The notes under the pieces were generated by a model. That model saw only the letters and a list, made by a program, of their open reading frames with translations. It did no database searches and was not told the origin of the DNA. A program made the position numbers and the translations under genes. A DNA stretch of 64,000 bases, taken from the NCBI RefSeq assembly GCF_001466665.1, contig NZ_KQ758903.1:493684-557683 (forward strand). The letters are read 5' to 3'. Source of the DNA: Dehalogenimonas alkenigignens. Its GTDB lineage: Bacteria > Chloroflexota > Dehalococcoidia > Dehalococcoidales > Dehalococcoidaceae. Shown in pieces: positions 41,558 through 49,340 of this stretch (within the stretch, counting starts at the first letter, position 1; each line of letters begins with the position of its first letter).

Positions 41558-41706
41558 TACCTCGCCCCCGGCGAGCCCCCGAAGCGGAACAGGGACGGCA
41601 GCGAGGCGAAAAAGGCGAGAATCCTATTGCGCGGGCGGCGGTGTACCCGGATGACCCGGTCGCCGGGCCGGACACAGGTGGCAGCTCTGGGCTGTTCGGT
41701 CTTCAT
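41557..41706 (-). CDS. possible 49-aa basic leader gene before trkA
   Basis: A short minus-strand frame from ATG 41706 ends in TAG overlapping the trkA GTG. It encodes a very basic peptide (starting MKTEQPRAATCVRPGDRVIR) with a short hydrophobic stretch ILAFFASLPSLF. It could be a genuine small protein or a translational-coupling leader. No homologue is recognised. Confidence 0.35.
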   Translation of the reverse strand: MKTEQPRAATCVRPGDRVIRVHRRPRNRILAFFASLPSLFRFGGSPGAR

Positions 41707-41770
41707 CTCTAACTGAAGCCGCATTTTAGGCCCAAACCTTCAAGTTGTCAACCGGTTCGATGCACGTTTC

Positions 41771-42760
41771 TCAAGAATTCTGACCGGCATCCGGCGAGGA
41801 TTCCCCGCCGGGATGGGCATGAGGGGTGAGGGGGCAGGCTCCGGGCTCCAGGGTGCACAGCAAGCCGCCCGGGGCACAGGACTGGCACTCGAGCTGTAAA
41901 GTGGTGTGAGTTATCTCGTATTTTTCGGCCAGCATCGTTTCGACCTCCGCCCGTACATGGGCTGTCTCCGAGGTCAGACGGTCGTCGATGACGATGTGGC
42001 ACGAAAGAGCGTGCAGCTGCGGCGTCAGGCTCCAGACGTGCAGGTCATGAACGTCCTGAACTCCACCGATGCGCCGCAAGTCGCCGGCCAGGTCATCGAG
42101 TTTTACATGGGCTGGTGCCGATTCCAGAATGACCTTGACCCCTTCGGCCAGAATGCCCCAGGCCGAGGCGGCGATGATGAGGCCGATAATGGCCGAGATG
42201 GCGGCGTCGATGATGGAGTAACCGGTGAGCATGATGGCAATCGCGCCGATGATGACGCCGACAGAAGCCAGGGCGTCACCCAGAACATGCCAGAAAGCGC
42301 TCCTGATGTTGAGACTTTCCTTTTGTGCTTCACGCAGCCAGAAAGCGACGATTAAGTTGGCGGCCAGTCCTAGAGCGGCCACGCCCAGCATCACCGGGCT
42401 GTCCACCTCCGGCGGCGCCTGGAAGCGCCGAGCCGCTTCAAAGAAGATGAAACCAGCAATGCCGAAGATAAGCACCGAATTGATGATGGCGACGACGACG
42501 CCCACCCGGTGATAGCCGAAGGTCATGCTGTGGCTGGGAGGTTTCTGCGCCTGGCGCAGGGCGTAAGCCGACAGCGACAGGGCGACGATATCCGCGAAGA
42601 CATGCCCGGCGTCGGACAGCAGAGCCAAAGAGTTGGAGATGAGGCCACCCGCCACCTCGGCGACGAAAATAACGCTGGAAAGGATGATGCCCAGCGTCAG
42701 GCGGGCGCCGGCGGCGGTATGGGCATGTCGGTGCTGATGCAAATTATTTACAATCCCCAA
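41771..42760 (-). CDS. cation diffusion facilitator (zinc/cadmium/cobalt efflux)
   Basis: A 329-aa CDF transporter that exports divalent metals by antiport. Six membrane helices lie in residues 20-215. The metal-site residues are in LSDAGHVFADIVALSLSAY (helix 2) and HVLGDALASVGVIIG (helix 5). Both show the CzcD-type H/D pattern. The cytoplasmic C-domain (GGVQDVHDLHVWSLTPQLHALSCHIVID) is typical, and a His-rich N-terminus (HQHRHAHT) may help metal binding. The protein ends in a Cys-containing tail (CQSCAPGGLLCTLEPGAC). It is monocistronic, divergent from the phosphate genes. Confidence 0.93.
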   Translation of the reverse strand: MGIVNNLHQHRHAHTAAGARLTLGIILSSVIFVAEVAGGLISNSLALLSDAGHVFADIVALSLSAYALRQAQKPPSHSMTFGYHRVGVVVAIINSVLIFGIAGFIFFEAARRFQAPPEVDSPVMLGVAALGLAANLIVAFWLREAQKESLNIRSAFWHVLGDALASVGVIIGAIAIMLTGYSIIDAAISAIIGLIIAASAWGILAEGVKVILESAPAHVKLDDLAGDLRRIGGVQDVHDLHVWSLTPQLHALSCHIVIDDRLTSETAHVRAEVETMLAEKYEITHTTLQLECQSCAPGGLLCTLEPGACPLTPHAHPGGESSPDAGQNS

Positions 42761-42843
42761 GTCTCGGGATCGGTTGTTTTTTCACCCCTGCCATACTATC
42801 ATATCAGGAACCGCTGGCTTGTCCAGCAGCCCCCGGAGGAAAG

Positions 42844-43470
42844 ATGGCCAAGATATCAATCATGCCCAGGGAAGAAAAGTTCTTTGACCTCATCGAAGCC
42901 GGAGCGGCTAATATGGTGCGTACCGCCGAAGCCTTGAAGGAATTGGTCAACGACTGGCGGGACATCCCGGAAAAATTCCATAAGATCACTGAACTGGAGC
43001 ACGCCGGGGATTCGGTCACCCATCAGATCATCGCCATGCTGCACCGCTCGTTCGTCACCCCTTTCGACCGCGAGGACATAGCTCTCCTGGCCCATTCGAT
43101 GGATGATGTTGTCGATTTCATCCACTCGGCCGCGGACTACATGATGCTTTACAAGGTCGGCAAGCCTAACGACCGGGTCAGGGAACTGGCGGAAATCATC
43201 CTGCTGGGGGCTAAGGAAGTGGTCGCGGCGGCGCCGAAGTTGCGCAAGAAAAGCGGTCTCAAGAGCCTGCTGGAGCATTGTATCGAGATCAACCGTCTGG
43301 AAAATCAGGCTGACCAGGCTTACCGCGCCGCTCTGGTTGAATTGTTCGAAGAACACAACATCGCCGATGTTATCAAGTGGCGCGAGATCTACGAATCAAT
43401 GGAAAGCGCCACCGACCGCTGCGAAGATGTAGCCAACGTCTTCGAGGGAGTCGCCCTCAAGAATGCCTGA
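42844..43470 (+). CDS. DUF47/PhoU-like phosphate transport regulator
   Basis: A 208-aa helical protein of the PhoU-like DUF47 family. Motifs: EKFFDLIEAGAANMVRTAEALKELVNDW, ITELEHAGDSVTHQIIAMLHRSFVTPFDREDIALLAHSMDDVVDFIHSAADYMMLY, and ATDRCEDVANVFEGVALKNA at the end. Such proteins are encoded next to Pit transporters and control them. Here the stop overlaps the Pit start by eight bases (ATGCCTGA), so expression is coupled. Confidence 0.93.
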   Translation: MAKISIMPREEKFFDLIEAGAANMVRTAEALKELVNDWRDIPEKFHKITELEHAGDSVTHQIIAMLHRSFVTPFDREDIALLAHSMDDVVDFIHSAADYMMLYKVGKPNDRVRELAEIILLGAKEVVAAAPKLRKKSGLKSLLEHCIEINRLENQADQAYRAALVELFEEHNIADVIKWREIYESMESATDRCEDVANVFEGVALKNA

Positions 43471-44464
43471 TGCCTCGCTGCTGCCCATAGTCATTATAAT
43501 CCTGCTGGCCATCGGTTTCGCCTTCGTCAACGGCACCAACGACACCGCCAACGCCATCGCCACCGTCGTTGGCACCCGGGTGATGTCACCCCGGCAGGCG
43601 GTGCTCATGGCGGCCGCCGCCAACCTTGTTGGCGCTACCACCGGTGTGGCGGTGGCCCGAACTATCGGCAAAGGTATTCTTGTACCGGAAGCCATTACTT
43701 ATACCACTATCATCGCCGGCCTTATCGCCGTGATCTCCTGGACTTCGCTGGCCACCTGGCGGGGATTGCCGGTCAGCTTGACCCACGGTATGGTTTCCTC
43801 GCTGGCCATGGCCGGCGTCGGCGTGGCTGGAGCGGCCGCCGTTAACTGGGCGGTGCTCGGCAAGGTCGTGGCGGCCATCATAATCGCCCCGGCAATCGGT
43901 TTCGCCGGCGGCTACTTGATGATGGTGGCCATCATGTGGCTGTTCAGCAAGTCACGGCCGGATCGCGTCGGCCGCATTTTCTCCAACGCTCAGATACTTT
44001 CCGCCAGCTACATGGCTTTCAGCCACGGCCGCAACGACGGCCAGATGCCCATCGGCCTCATCACCATGGCCATGGTCATCTATTCGGGCAACCTGGCGCT
44101 GTGGGACTCGATACCTGTGTGGATTATCCTGGTCGCCGCCGGTTCGATCAGTGCTGGCACGGCCATCGGCGGCTGGCGGGTGGTCAAGACTCTTGGAGTG
44201 AGGATGACGGCCTTAAAACCGGTCAACGGCTTCGCCGCCGAAACGGCGGCGGCCACGGTCATCCAGATCGCTTCCTCCATAGGCATCCCGGTGTCGACGA
44301 CGCACACTATTTCCGCCTCGATCATGGGCGTCGGCGCCACCCGGCGCCTTTCGGCGGTGCGCTGGGGCGTGGCCGGGCACATCTTTGCCGCCTGGGTGCT
44401 GACCATCCCTATCTGCGGCGTCATCGCCTTCATTCTGGCGACAATCCTGAAGGGGTTGTTCTAG
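43463..44464 (+). CDS. pit: inorganic phosphate transporter (PiT family)
   Basis: A 333-aa low-affinity phosphate carrier with about ten membrane helices. The two PiT signature repeats are present: GFAFVNGTNDTANAIATVVGTRVMSPRQA near the start and SYMAFSHGRNDGQMPIGLI in the middle. GIPVSTTHTISASIMGVGATRRLSAVRWGV is the conserved C-terminal repeat. It is translated from an ATG overlapping the DUF47 stop, and the pair forms one operon. Phosphate or arsenate uptake coupled to H+ or Na+ is inferred from the family. Confidence 0.95.
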   Translation: MPDASLLPIVIIILLAIGFAFVNGTNDTANAIATVVGTRVMSPRQAVLMAAAANLVGATTGVAVARTIGKGILVPEAITYTTIIAGLIAVISWTSLATWRGLPVSLTHGMVSSLAMAGVGVAGAAAVNWAVLGKVVAAIIIAPAIGFAGGYLMMVAIMWLFSKSRPDRVGRIFSNAQILSASYMAFSHGRNDGQMPIGLITMAMVIYSGNLALWDSIPVWIILVAAGSISAGTAIGGWRVVKTLGVRMTALKPVNGFAAETAAATVIQIASSIGIPVSTTHTISASIMGVGATRRLSAVRWGVAGHIFAAWVLTIPICGVIAFILATILKGLF

Positions 44465-44481
44465 TTTTTGGCTGGACCAAC

Positions 44482-45096
44482 CTATAGAATAATATTCCGC
44501 TTGTGGACCCGGGCCTTTTCGGCGGCCAGGATGGCGGCGATGCAGTCGACGGCCTGATCAATCCGGCCTTCGTGGTTGACCACGAAATAATCAAACATAC
44601 TCAGCTGTTCCAGTTCATGCGGCGCCGTTTCCAACCGGCGTTTCAGCGCCGCCGGCGATTCGGTGAGGCGGCGTGACAAGCGCGCTTCCAGGTCCTTGAG
44701 CGAAGGCGGCAGCAGAAAGATGAAGACGGCGCCGGGGGTAATCTTTTTGATCGAAGCGGCGCCCTGGACGTCAACCTTGACGACAACATCGTGTCCGGCT
44801 TTCAGCGCTTCCCGCACCGCCGCCTTGGGCACGCCGTAGAAATTGCCGTAAACCTCTGCCCATTCCAGGAGTTCATTCGCTTCAATGAGCTTTTTAAACT
44901 CGGGCTGGCTGAAGAAGTGGTAGTCCCTGCCTTCAATTTCACGCGGGCGCTGGGCGCGGGTGGTCACCGTGGTGACGTATTTGACGCCCGGCAACTGCCG
45001 CTCCTTCATCCGTTCCAGTACGGCGTCTTTGCCGACCCCGGACGGGCCTGACAGGACGATGAGCACCGGCGCCGGAAGAGGCGGCTTAAACGTCAA
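44482..45096 (-). CDS. gmk: guanylate kinase
   Basis: Phosphorylates GMP/dGMP. The 204-aa protein has the family features [10 protein letters not shown], the GMP-binding region [50 protein letters not shown], and [17 protein letters not shown] motif [13 protein letters not shown]. In the P-loop the residue after GK is Asp24 (GKD) rather than Ser/Thr, which is unusual for a Walker A but may be a clade feature. The start overlaps the remA stop, an arrangement also seen in Firmicutes (remA-gmk). Confidence 0.93.
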   Translation of the reverse strand: MTFKPPLPAPVLIVLSGPSGVGKDAVLERMKERQLPGVKYVTTVTTRAQRPREIEGRDYHFFSQPEFKKLIEANELLEWAEVYGNFYGVPKAAVREALKAGHDVVVKVDVQGAASIKKITPGAVFIFLLPPSLKDLEARLSRRLTESPAALKRRLETAPHELEQLSMFDYFVVNHEGRIDQAVDCIAAILAAEKARVHKRNIIL

Positions 45097-45373
45097 GCGG
45101 TACCTCGGCCACTTCGGTCTTCATGACGCCGCGGCCTACGGTCACCCGGCCGGTTATGGTCTCCGGCGCCAGAGCCGCCAGGACAATGTGGCCGGAATCG
45201 GTGAAGATCACCGCCTTGGTCTTGCGGCCGTTGGTCATATCGATGAGATTACCCTTGTTGCGGCTCTCCTGGATAATACGCTTGATAGGGGCGGAGCCGG
45301 GAGGGGCGATGGCAATCAGGCGGTTCATCGCCAGAATGTTGCCGAAGCCGACGTGGACGAGTTCAATAGACAT
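45086..45373 (-). CDS. remA: RemA/DUF370-family regulator
   Basis: A 95-aa protein matching Rem[67 protein letters not shown]. In Bacillus RemA is a DNA-binding ring that activates biofilm and osmoprotection genes. In Chloroflexota its role is not known. It overlaps gmk by 11 bases and is its translational partner. The tail after ETITGR differs from the Bacillus form and is acidic. Confidence 0.9.
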   Translation of the reverse strand: MSIELVHVGFGNILAMNRLIAIAPPGSAPIKRIIQESRNKGNLIDMTNGRKTKAVIFTDSGHIVLAALAPETITGRVTVGRGVMKTEVAEVPLDV

Positions 45374-45468
45374 TTACACCTCTTAAACTGAAGGAGAATA
45401 AATACTATCTTATACCGATACGCCCCGAGTGGCAAGGCTAGGCACCCGTGATAACCAGAGGGTTAATC

Positions 45469-46161
45469 CTACACCGTCCGGGTGAACAGGTAGCCTTCGC
45501 CGGCTTTGGTGACGATCAGCGTCGGGTTGTTGGGGTCGGCCTCGATCTTTTCCCGCAGGTGCCGGATATAGACCCGGATAATCTTGACCGCGTCCGGCAC
45601 CGGGTGGCCCCAGATCTGCTGGGCGATGGCTTTGTGGGTGACGACCTTGCCGGCGTTTTCCAGCAGGCAGCGCAAGGTGACGCTTTCAGTAGACGTCAGG
45701 TCGATGGTCTTGTTGCGGTATTCCAGCTTCCTGAAGGAGGAATCGAACCGGAAGTCGCCGAAGGCCGCCCTGACCTCCTCTCCTTTGCTCTGTCCCGGCA
45801 CGAAACGGGCCACCGCTGAACGTACCCGCGCCAGGAATTCGAACTGGCGGAACGGTTTGGTGACATAGTCATCGGCGCCGAGCTCGAAAGCCCGTACCAC
45901 ATCCACCTCGTCGTTCCTGACGGTGAGGACAATGAGCGGTACTTTGGAAAAAGCGCGGATGCGCTTCAGGACATCGAAGCCGCTCATGTCCGGCAACCCG
46001 AGATCCAAAACCACCAGGTCTGGGGACACGCTGCGCACCAGATCGGCGCCTTCGCCGCCAAGATGCGTCCAGGTGATCTTGACGTCAGGCCAGATCAGGA
46101 TCAGACATAGTGAAACAAGCTGGATGATGCCATCGTCGTCGTCAACAATCAGCGCTTTCAT
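45469..46161 (-). CDS. OmpR/KdpE-type response regulator
   Basis: A 230-aa DNA-binding response regulator. The receiver domain has the acidic pocket VDDDD (6-10), the phosphoacceptor Asp53 in VVLDLGLPDMSGFDVL and the Lys in GADDYVTKPF. The winged-helix effector domain ends IRVYIRHLREKIEADPNNPTLIVTKAGEGYLF. It overlaps the histidine kinase gene by 20 bases, so the two are a pair. It lies divergently next to three rdhA genes. Two-component systems beside rdhA genes are known in Dehalococcoides, so control of those dehalogenases is likely but unproven. Confidence 0.93.
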   Translation of the reverse strand: MKALIVDDDDGIIQLVSLCLILIWPDVKITWTHLGGEGADLVRSVSPDLVVLDLGLPDMSGFDVLKRIRAFSKVPLIVLTVRNDEVDVVRAFELGADDYVTKPFRQFEFLARVRSAVARFVPGQSKGEEVRAAFGDFRFDSSFRKLEYRNKTIDLTSTESVTLRCLLENAGKVVTHKAIAQQIWGHPVPDAVKIIRVYIRHLREKIEADPNNPTLIVTKAGEGYLFTRTV

Positions 46162-47296
46162 TTTTAAAGTTCCTCCTGGTTGTCGGTAACGCCACGAAAA
46201 AGCGGCTGCCGGAGCCCGGGCGGCTTTCCACCCAGATGCGGCCTTTATATCTTTCTACAATCGCTTTGGTTATGGCCAGCCCCAGTCCCAGGCCGTCTTT
46301 ACGCTGGTGGCTGGGATCCCGGCGCTGGTAAGGTTGGAACAATGCCTGCTGGGCGTCCTCAGGAATACCGCAGCCGGTGTCCTTGACCTCGATGATGAGT
46401 TCCTTTGCCCGGGTATAGGCTTTAAGCCAGACCGAACCGCCTTTGGGGGTGTACTTGAAGGCGTTGTTCAGCAGGTTCATGATCACCTGTTGCAGCCGCT
46501 CGCGGTCTCCCAGAACAGTCGGCAGCCTCGCCGGCAGTTCGACGTTGAAAGCCAGTTCGCTGCGTTCCGCCGCCGGCCGGGCGAAGGCGGCGATGTCGCT
46601 GAGGAGCCGACGGGTGGGCACCGGGTAAAACTCCAGCTGCAACGAGCCCATCTCCAGTTTCATCAGGTCGTGCAGTTCATCGATGCGGCGGTTGATCGAA
46701 GCGGCGCCGAAGCTGATATTCTTGGCGAAGGACAGCAGCGGTTCTTCCTTTATATGAGATACCAGGAAATCGCTTGAAGCCATGAGCAAGGTCAGCGGCG
46801 TTTTGAGCTCGTGCACCAGCGCCCGGGTGTAGTTGGTGCGCATATCGGTATCGGCTTCCAGCTTGGACCGCAGCGACGTTTCGTGCTCCAGCGCCCGCTG
46901 CCGGCGTTCTTCCTGTTCCTTGCGCTCGGCGATATCCCGATAAACAGCGACGATGGCCGGGCATCCATCCATAATGAAAACCTGGCAATTCGCCTCCGAT
47001 GGCAGTTCCTGCCCGGTTTTGGTCCGGAGCGCCACCTCCATGGTCAGCTTCCCGTTGTCCGAAGGGGCGGCGAGTATTTCCCGGCTGCGGCGCAGGCTGT
47101 CCGGCGCGTTAAGATCGGCATCGGTCAGGCGGATCATTTCGTCCCTAGTGTAGCCAAGGCGGCGGCAGGCGGCGGGGTTGGCATCAATAATCTTTAAGAC
47201 TTCCGAGCCGTTCGCGCGGCGCCAGATGATAATGGCGTCGCCGGCATTCTCGAAGACGGCGCGGTAAAGTAAGTCAACCGGTTTCGCTACGTTCAA
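46142..47296 (-). CDS. PAS-domain histidine kinase (soluble)
   Basis: A 384-aa sensor kinase with no membrane helix or signal peptide. A PAS domain covers about residues 8-125 (YRAVFENAGDAIIIWRRANG ... VAVYRDIAERKEQEE). It is followed by a coiled linker, the H-box with phospho-His162 (LVHELKTPLTLL), and an HATPase domain with N-box NLLNNAFKYTP, G1 DTGCGIP and G2 GLGLGLAITKAIVERY. Being cytosolic, it may sense an internal redox, corrinoid or chlorinated-substrate signal. The substrate/ligand is unknown. The gene is divergent from rdhA1, with 280 bases between start codons that hold the palindromic site. Confidence 0.93.
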   Translation of the reverse strand: MNVAKPVDLLYRAVFENAGDAIIIWRRANGSEVLKIIDANPAACRRLGYTRDEMIRLTDADLNAPDSLRRSREILAAPSDNGKLTMEVALRTKTGQELPSEANCQVFIMDGCPAIVAVYRDIAERKEQEERRQRALEHETSLRSKLEADTDMRTNYTRALVHELKTPLTLLMASSDFLVSHIKEEPLLSFAKNISFGAASINRRIDELHDLMKLEMGSLQLEFYPVPTRRLLSDIAAFARPAAERSELAFNVELPARLPTVLGDRERLQQVIMNLLNNAFKYTPKGGSVWLKAYTRAKELIIEVKDTGCGIPEDAQQALFQPYQRRDPSHQRKDGLGLGLAITKAIVERYKGRIWVESRPGSGSRFFVALPTTRRNFKNESADC

Positions 47297-47493
47297 TTTC
47301 TATCCTCGGGGCGGCGGATGATGAATCATAACACAAACGATGCCGGTATATTACCACCGATACGCGGGATGGTGAAATGCCTGGAGCAACACGGTTTAAT
47401 CGCGGGTTCGGTTATCCAAAGGTTAAATACTAATATTATTAAAGTGATTAAAAGTTATTAATCTTTACCTTTGGCAGCCGGATTAACAAACAT

Positions 47494-47515
47494 AAATCGG
47501 CATAAATGCGTATTT
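47494..47515. promoter_or_regulatory. 22-bp palindrome before rdhA1 (candidate operator, copy 1)
   Basis: AAAT-CG-GCAT-AA-ATGC-GT-ATTT: all 16 dyad positions are perfect. It is part of a 35-base block (47482-47516, starting ATTAA) that recurs before rdhA2 and rdhA3. It is 62 bases upstream of the rdhA1 ATG and 197 bases from the divergent kinase start. The AT-rich DNA at 47420-47470 before it probably holds promoter elements, but I could not fix a -35/-10 pair. Confidence 0.75.
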
Positions 47516-47577
47516 ACTCCCCTTTCGATTCAGATGTAGATTCTACACGAAGCAAATTAATTGAAAGGGGTTTAGGT

Positions 47578-49092
47578 ATGTCAGCTTTTCACAGCACCGT
47601 CTCCCGCCGCGACTTCATGAAAGGTCTGGGCTTCGTCAGCGCCGGCCTCGGCGGCGCCGCCGCCGTTTCCCCGGCCTTCCACGACCTGGACGAACTGATG
47701 CAGTCCGGCGTCACCACCCGGAAGCGCGCCTGGTGGGTCAAGGAAGTCGATGAACCGACTGTCGAGATCGACTGGGACCTGATGAAACCGCACTACAGCT
47801 ATCAGACCCAGTCCGCCGCCCTGGTGGCCCAGTACGTGGGCGTCGATGCCTACAACGCGATGAAGAAGTCCGAAAAATCTGATGCCGACCGGCTGAAGGA
47901 TAACGAACCCGGCTACCGGCTGAAAGACCATGCCCTATCCGGCGCCAACGGCGGCCTGCGCATCGCCACCATCGCCGAAAAATTCGGCCAGATCAAGAAC
48001 GTGACTACCCCTGAAGCCCGCGGCGTGCCCAAGTGGACCGGCACTCCGGAAGAAGGCCTCATCATGCTGCGCTCGGCCATGGTCTTCTTCGGTGCCGCCG
48101 ATATCGCCACCGCCGAACTTGACGATCATCACCGGAAACTGATGGGCATCACCGGCGAGAATCCCGGCATCACCTACTGGGACAAGCAGCCGCCGACCAC
48201 GGTCACCAAGCCGGTGGTCTTCTCCAAGACTGACGAATCCTTCCGCTGGGACGAAAAGACGGGCATTACCTACCTGCCCAACAAACCGCTTTACAACGTC
48301 TGCTATCTCATCCCGCAGGACAACGACCTGAACCGGATGCGCCCGACGGTGCTGGGCCGCCTGACCCAGACCCGCTACCGCCTGCGCGAAGTACCCCGCG
48401 CCTGCACCCAGGCTTTCATCACCGGTCTCGGCTATGAGAGCATGCATGACGAGCCCTATCGCTGGAATCCTTCCAACTCCGGCGCGGTGCTGGGTGGCCT
48501 GACCGAAAACTCCCGCCACACCATCATGTCCATCAGCCCTGAGTTCGGCGCTTTCGGCGGCTACTTCGATTTCCTGACCACCCTGCCCATCGCCCACACC
48601 AAACCCATTGACGCCGGCATCTGGCGGATGTGCCAGTCCTGCGGTCTGTGCGCCGACTACTGCCCGTCCGGCTCGATCGAGAAGAAGGGCGAAAGCCAGC
48701 CGAGTTGGGAAGGCCCGAAACCGTCATCCCTCGGACCGAAAGTTTATCAACTGCCGTGGGAAGGCATCCGCACCAGCGGCGAATGGGCCAAGCTGGGCCG
48801 CAAGACCTTCTGGACGGACATGCCCTCCAGCCAGATCTACCAGCGGTCGGTCGGCACCTGCAACGTCTGCTGGGGCCACTGCGTCTTCAACGGCGCCAAC
48901 TCCGCCATGATCCACCAGGTGGTCAAAGCCACGGCATCCACCACCGGCATCTTCAACTCCTTCTTCGCCTCGATGCACGACATCATGGGCTACGGCCTGA
49001 AGGAAGGCGAGGCGGTCGAGAAGTGGTGGCACTCCTCGCTGCCGGCCTACGGCTTCGATTCCACCGTCTACGCCCGCGACATGGGCTACTAA
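47578..49092 (+). CDS. rdhA: reductive dehalogenase catalytic subunit, RdhA1
   Basis: Removes halogen from an organohalide as the terminal respiratory step, outside the membrane, using a corrinoid and two iron-sulfur clusters. The 504-aa protein starts at ATG 47578 with a twin-arginine signal (SRRDFMKGLG) and a hydrophobic core. The N-terminal corrinoid-binding domain has no sequence signature to judge by. The first cluster motif is C352xxC355xxC358xxxC362P. The second region shows only C428xxC431xxxC435, with no upstream Cys for a fourth ligand. RBS AAAGGGG lies 10 bases upstream. No rdhB follows; a 16-bp terminator does. The substrate cannot be told from sequence. Confidence 0.95.
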   Translation: MSAFHSTVSRRDFMKGLGFVSAGLGGAAAVSPAFHDLDELMQSGVTTRKRAWWVKEVDEPTVEIDWDLMKPHYSYQTQSAALVAQYVGVDAYNAMKKSEKSDADRLKDNEPGYRLKDHALSGANGGLRIATIAEKFGQIKNVTTPEARGVPKWTGTPEEGLIMLRSAMVFFGAADIATAELDDHHRKLMGITGENPGITYWDKQPPTTVTKPVVFSKTDESFRWDEKTGITYLPNKPLYNVCYLIPQDNDLNRMRPTVLGRLTQTRYRLREVPRACTQAFITGLGYESMHDEPYRWNPSNSGAVLGGLTENSRHTIMSISPEFGAFGGYFDFLTTLPIAHTKPIDAGIWRMCQSCGLCADYCPSGSIEKKGESQPSWEGPKPSSLGPKVYQLPWEGIRTSGEWAKLGRKTFWTDMPSSQIYQRSVGTCNVCWGHCVFNGANSAMIHQVVKATASTTGIFNSFFASMHDIMGYGLKEGEAVEKWWHSSLPAYGFDSTVYARDMGY

Positions 49093-49114
49093 GCCTGACG
49101 CCAACGGTTACCCG

Positions 49115-49151
49115 GGAGAGGGGCTTCCTGCAGGAAGCCCCTCTCCTTTTT
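49115..49151 (+). terminator. terminator of rdhA1
   Basis: A perfect 16-bp stem (GGAGAGGGGCTTCCTG and its complement) with no loop bases to spare, followed by TTTTTATT. It should end transcription before the next operator. Confidence 0.85.
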
Positions 49152-49264
49152 ATTAACGGAATTCATAAAGTCTCAATAACATACAAGATTTCGCGAGTAC
49201 CAATATTGCCAGCACTCATTAAGGTTTCTTTATCTTTGGCTATCCCTGGCGCATTAATAAATAT

Positions 49265-49286
49265 AAATCAGCATAGATGCGTATTT
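49265..49286. promoter_or_regulatory. 22-bp palindrome before rdhA2 (candidate operator, copy 2)
   Basis: AAAT-CA-GCAT-AG-ATGC-GT-ATTT, perfect in the dyad positions. The 35-base block starts at 49253. It is 54 bases before the rdhA2 ATG. Confidence 0.75.
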
Positions 49287-49340
49287 ACGTTTAGGGAATC
49301 AGGCTGTAGGATGAAGGAAATTAAGAAAGAAAGGAAAAAT

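Noticed and set aside
47297..47493. Search for a standard -35/-10 pair for rdhA1
   Set aside because: AT-rich stretches give several weak matches and none is clearly better, so no promoter call was made beyond the palindrome.
48630..49340. Upstream extension of the rdhA2 frame into rdhA1
   Set aside because: The extension reads out of frame through the end of rdhA1 and its terminator. The TAT-signal start with ribosome site is at 49341.
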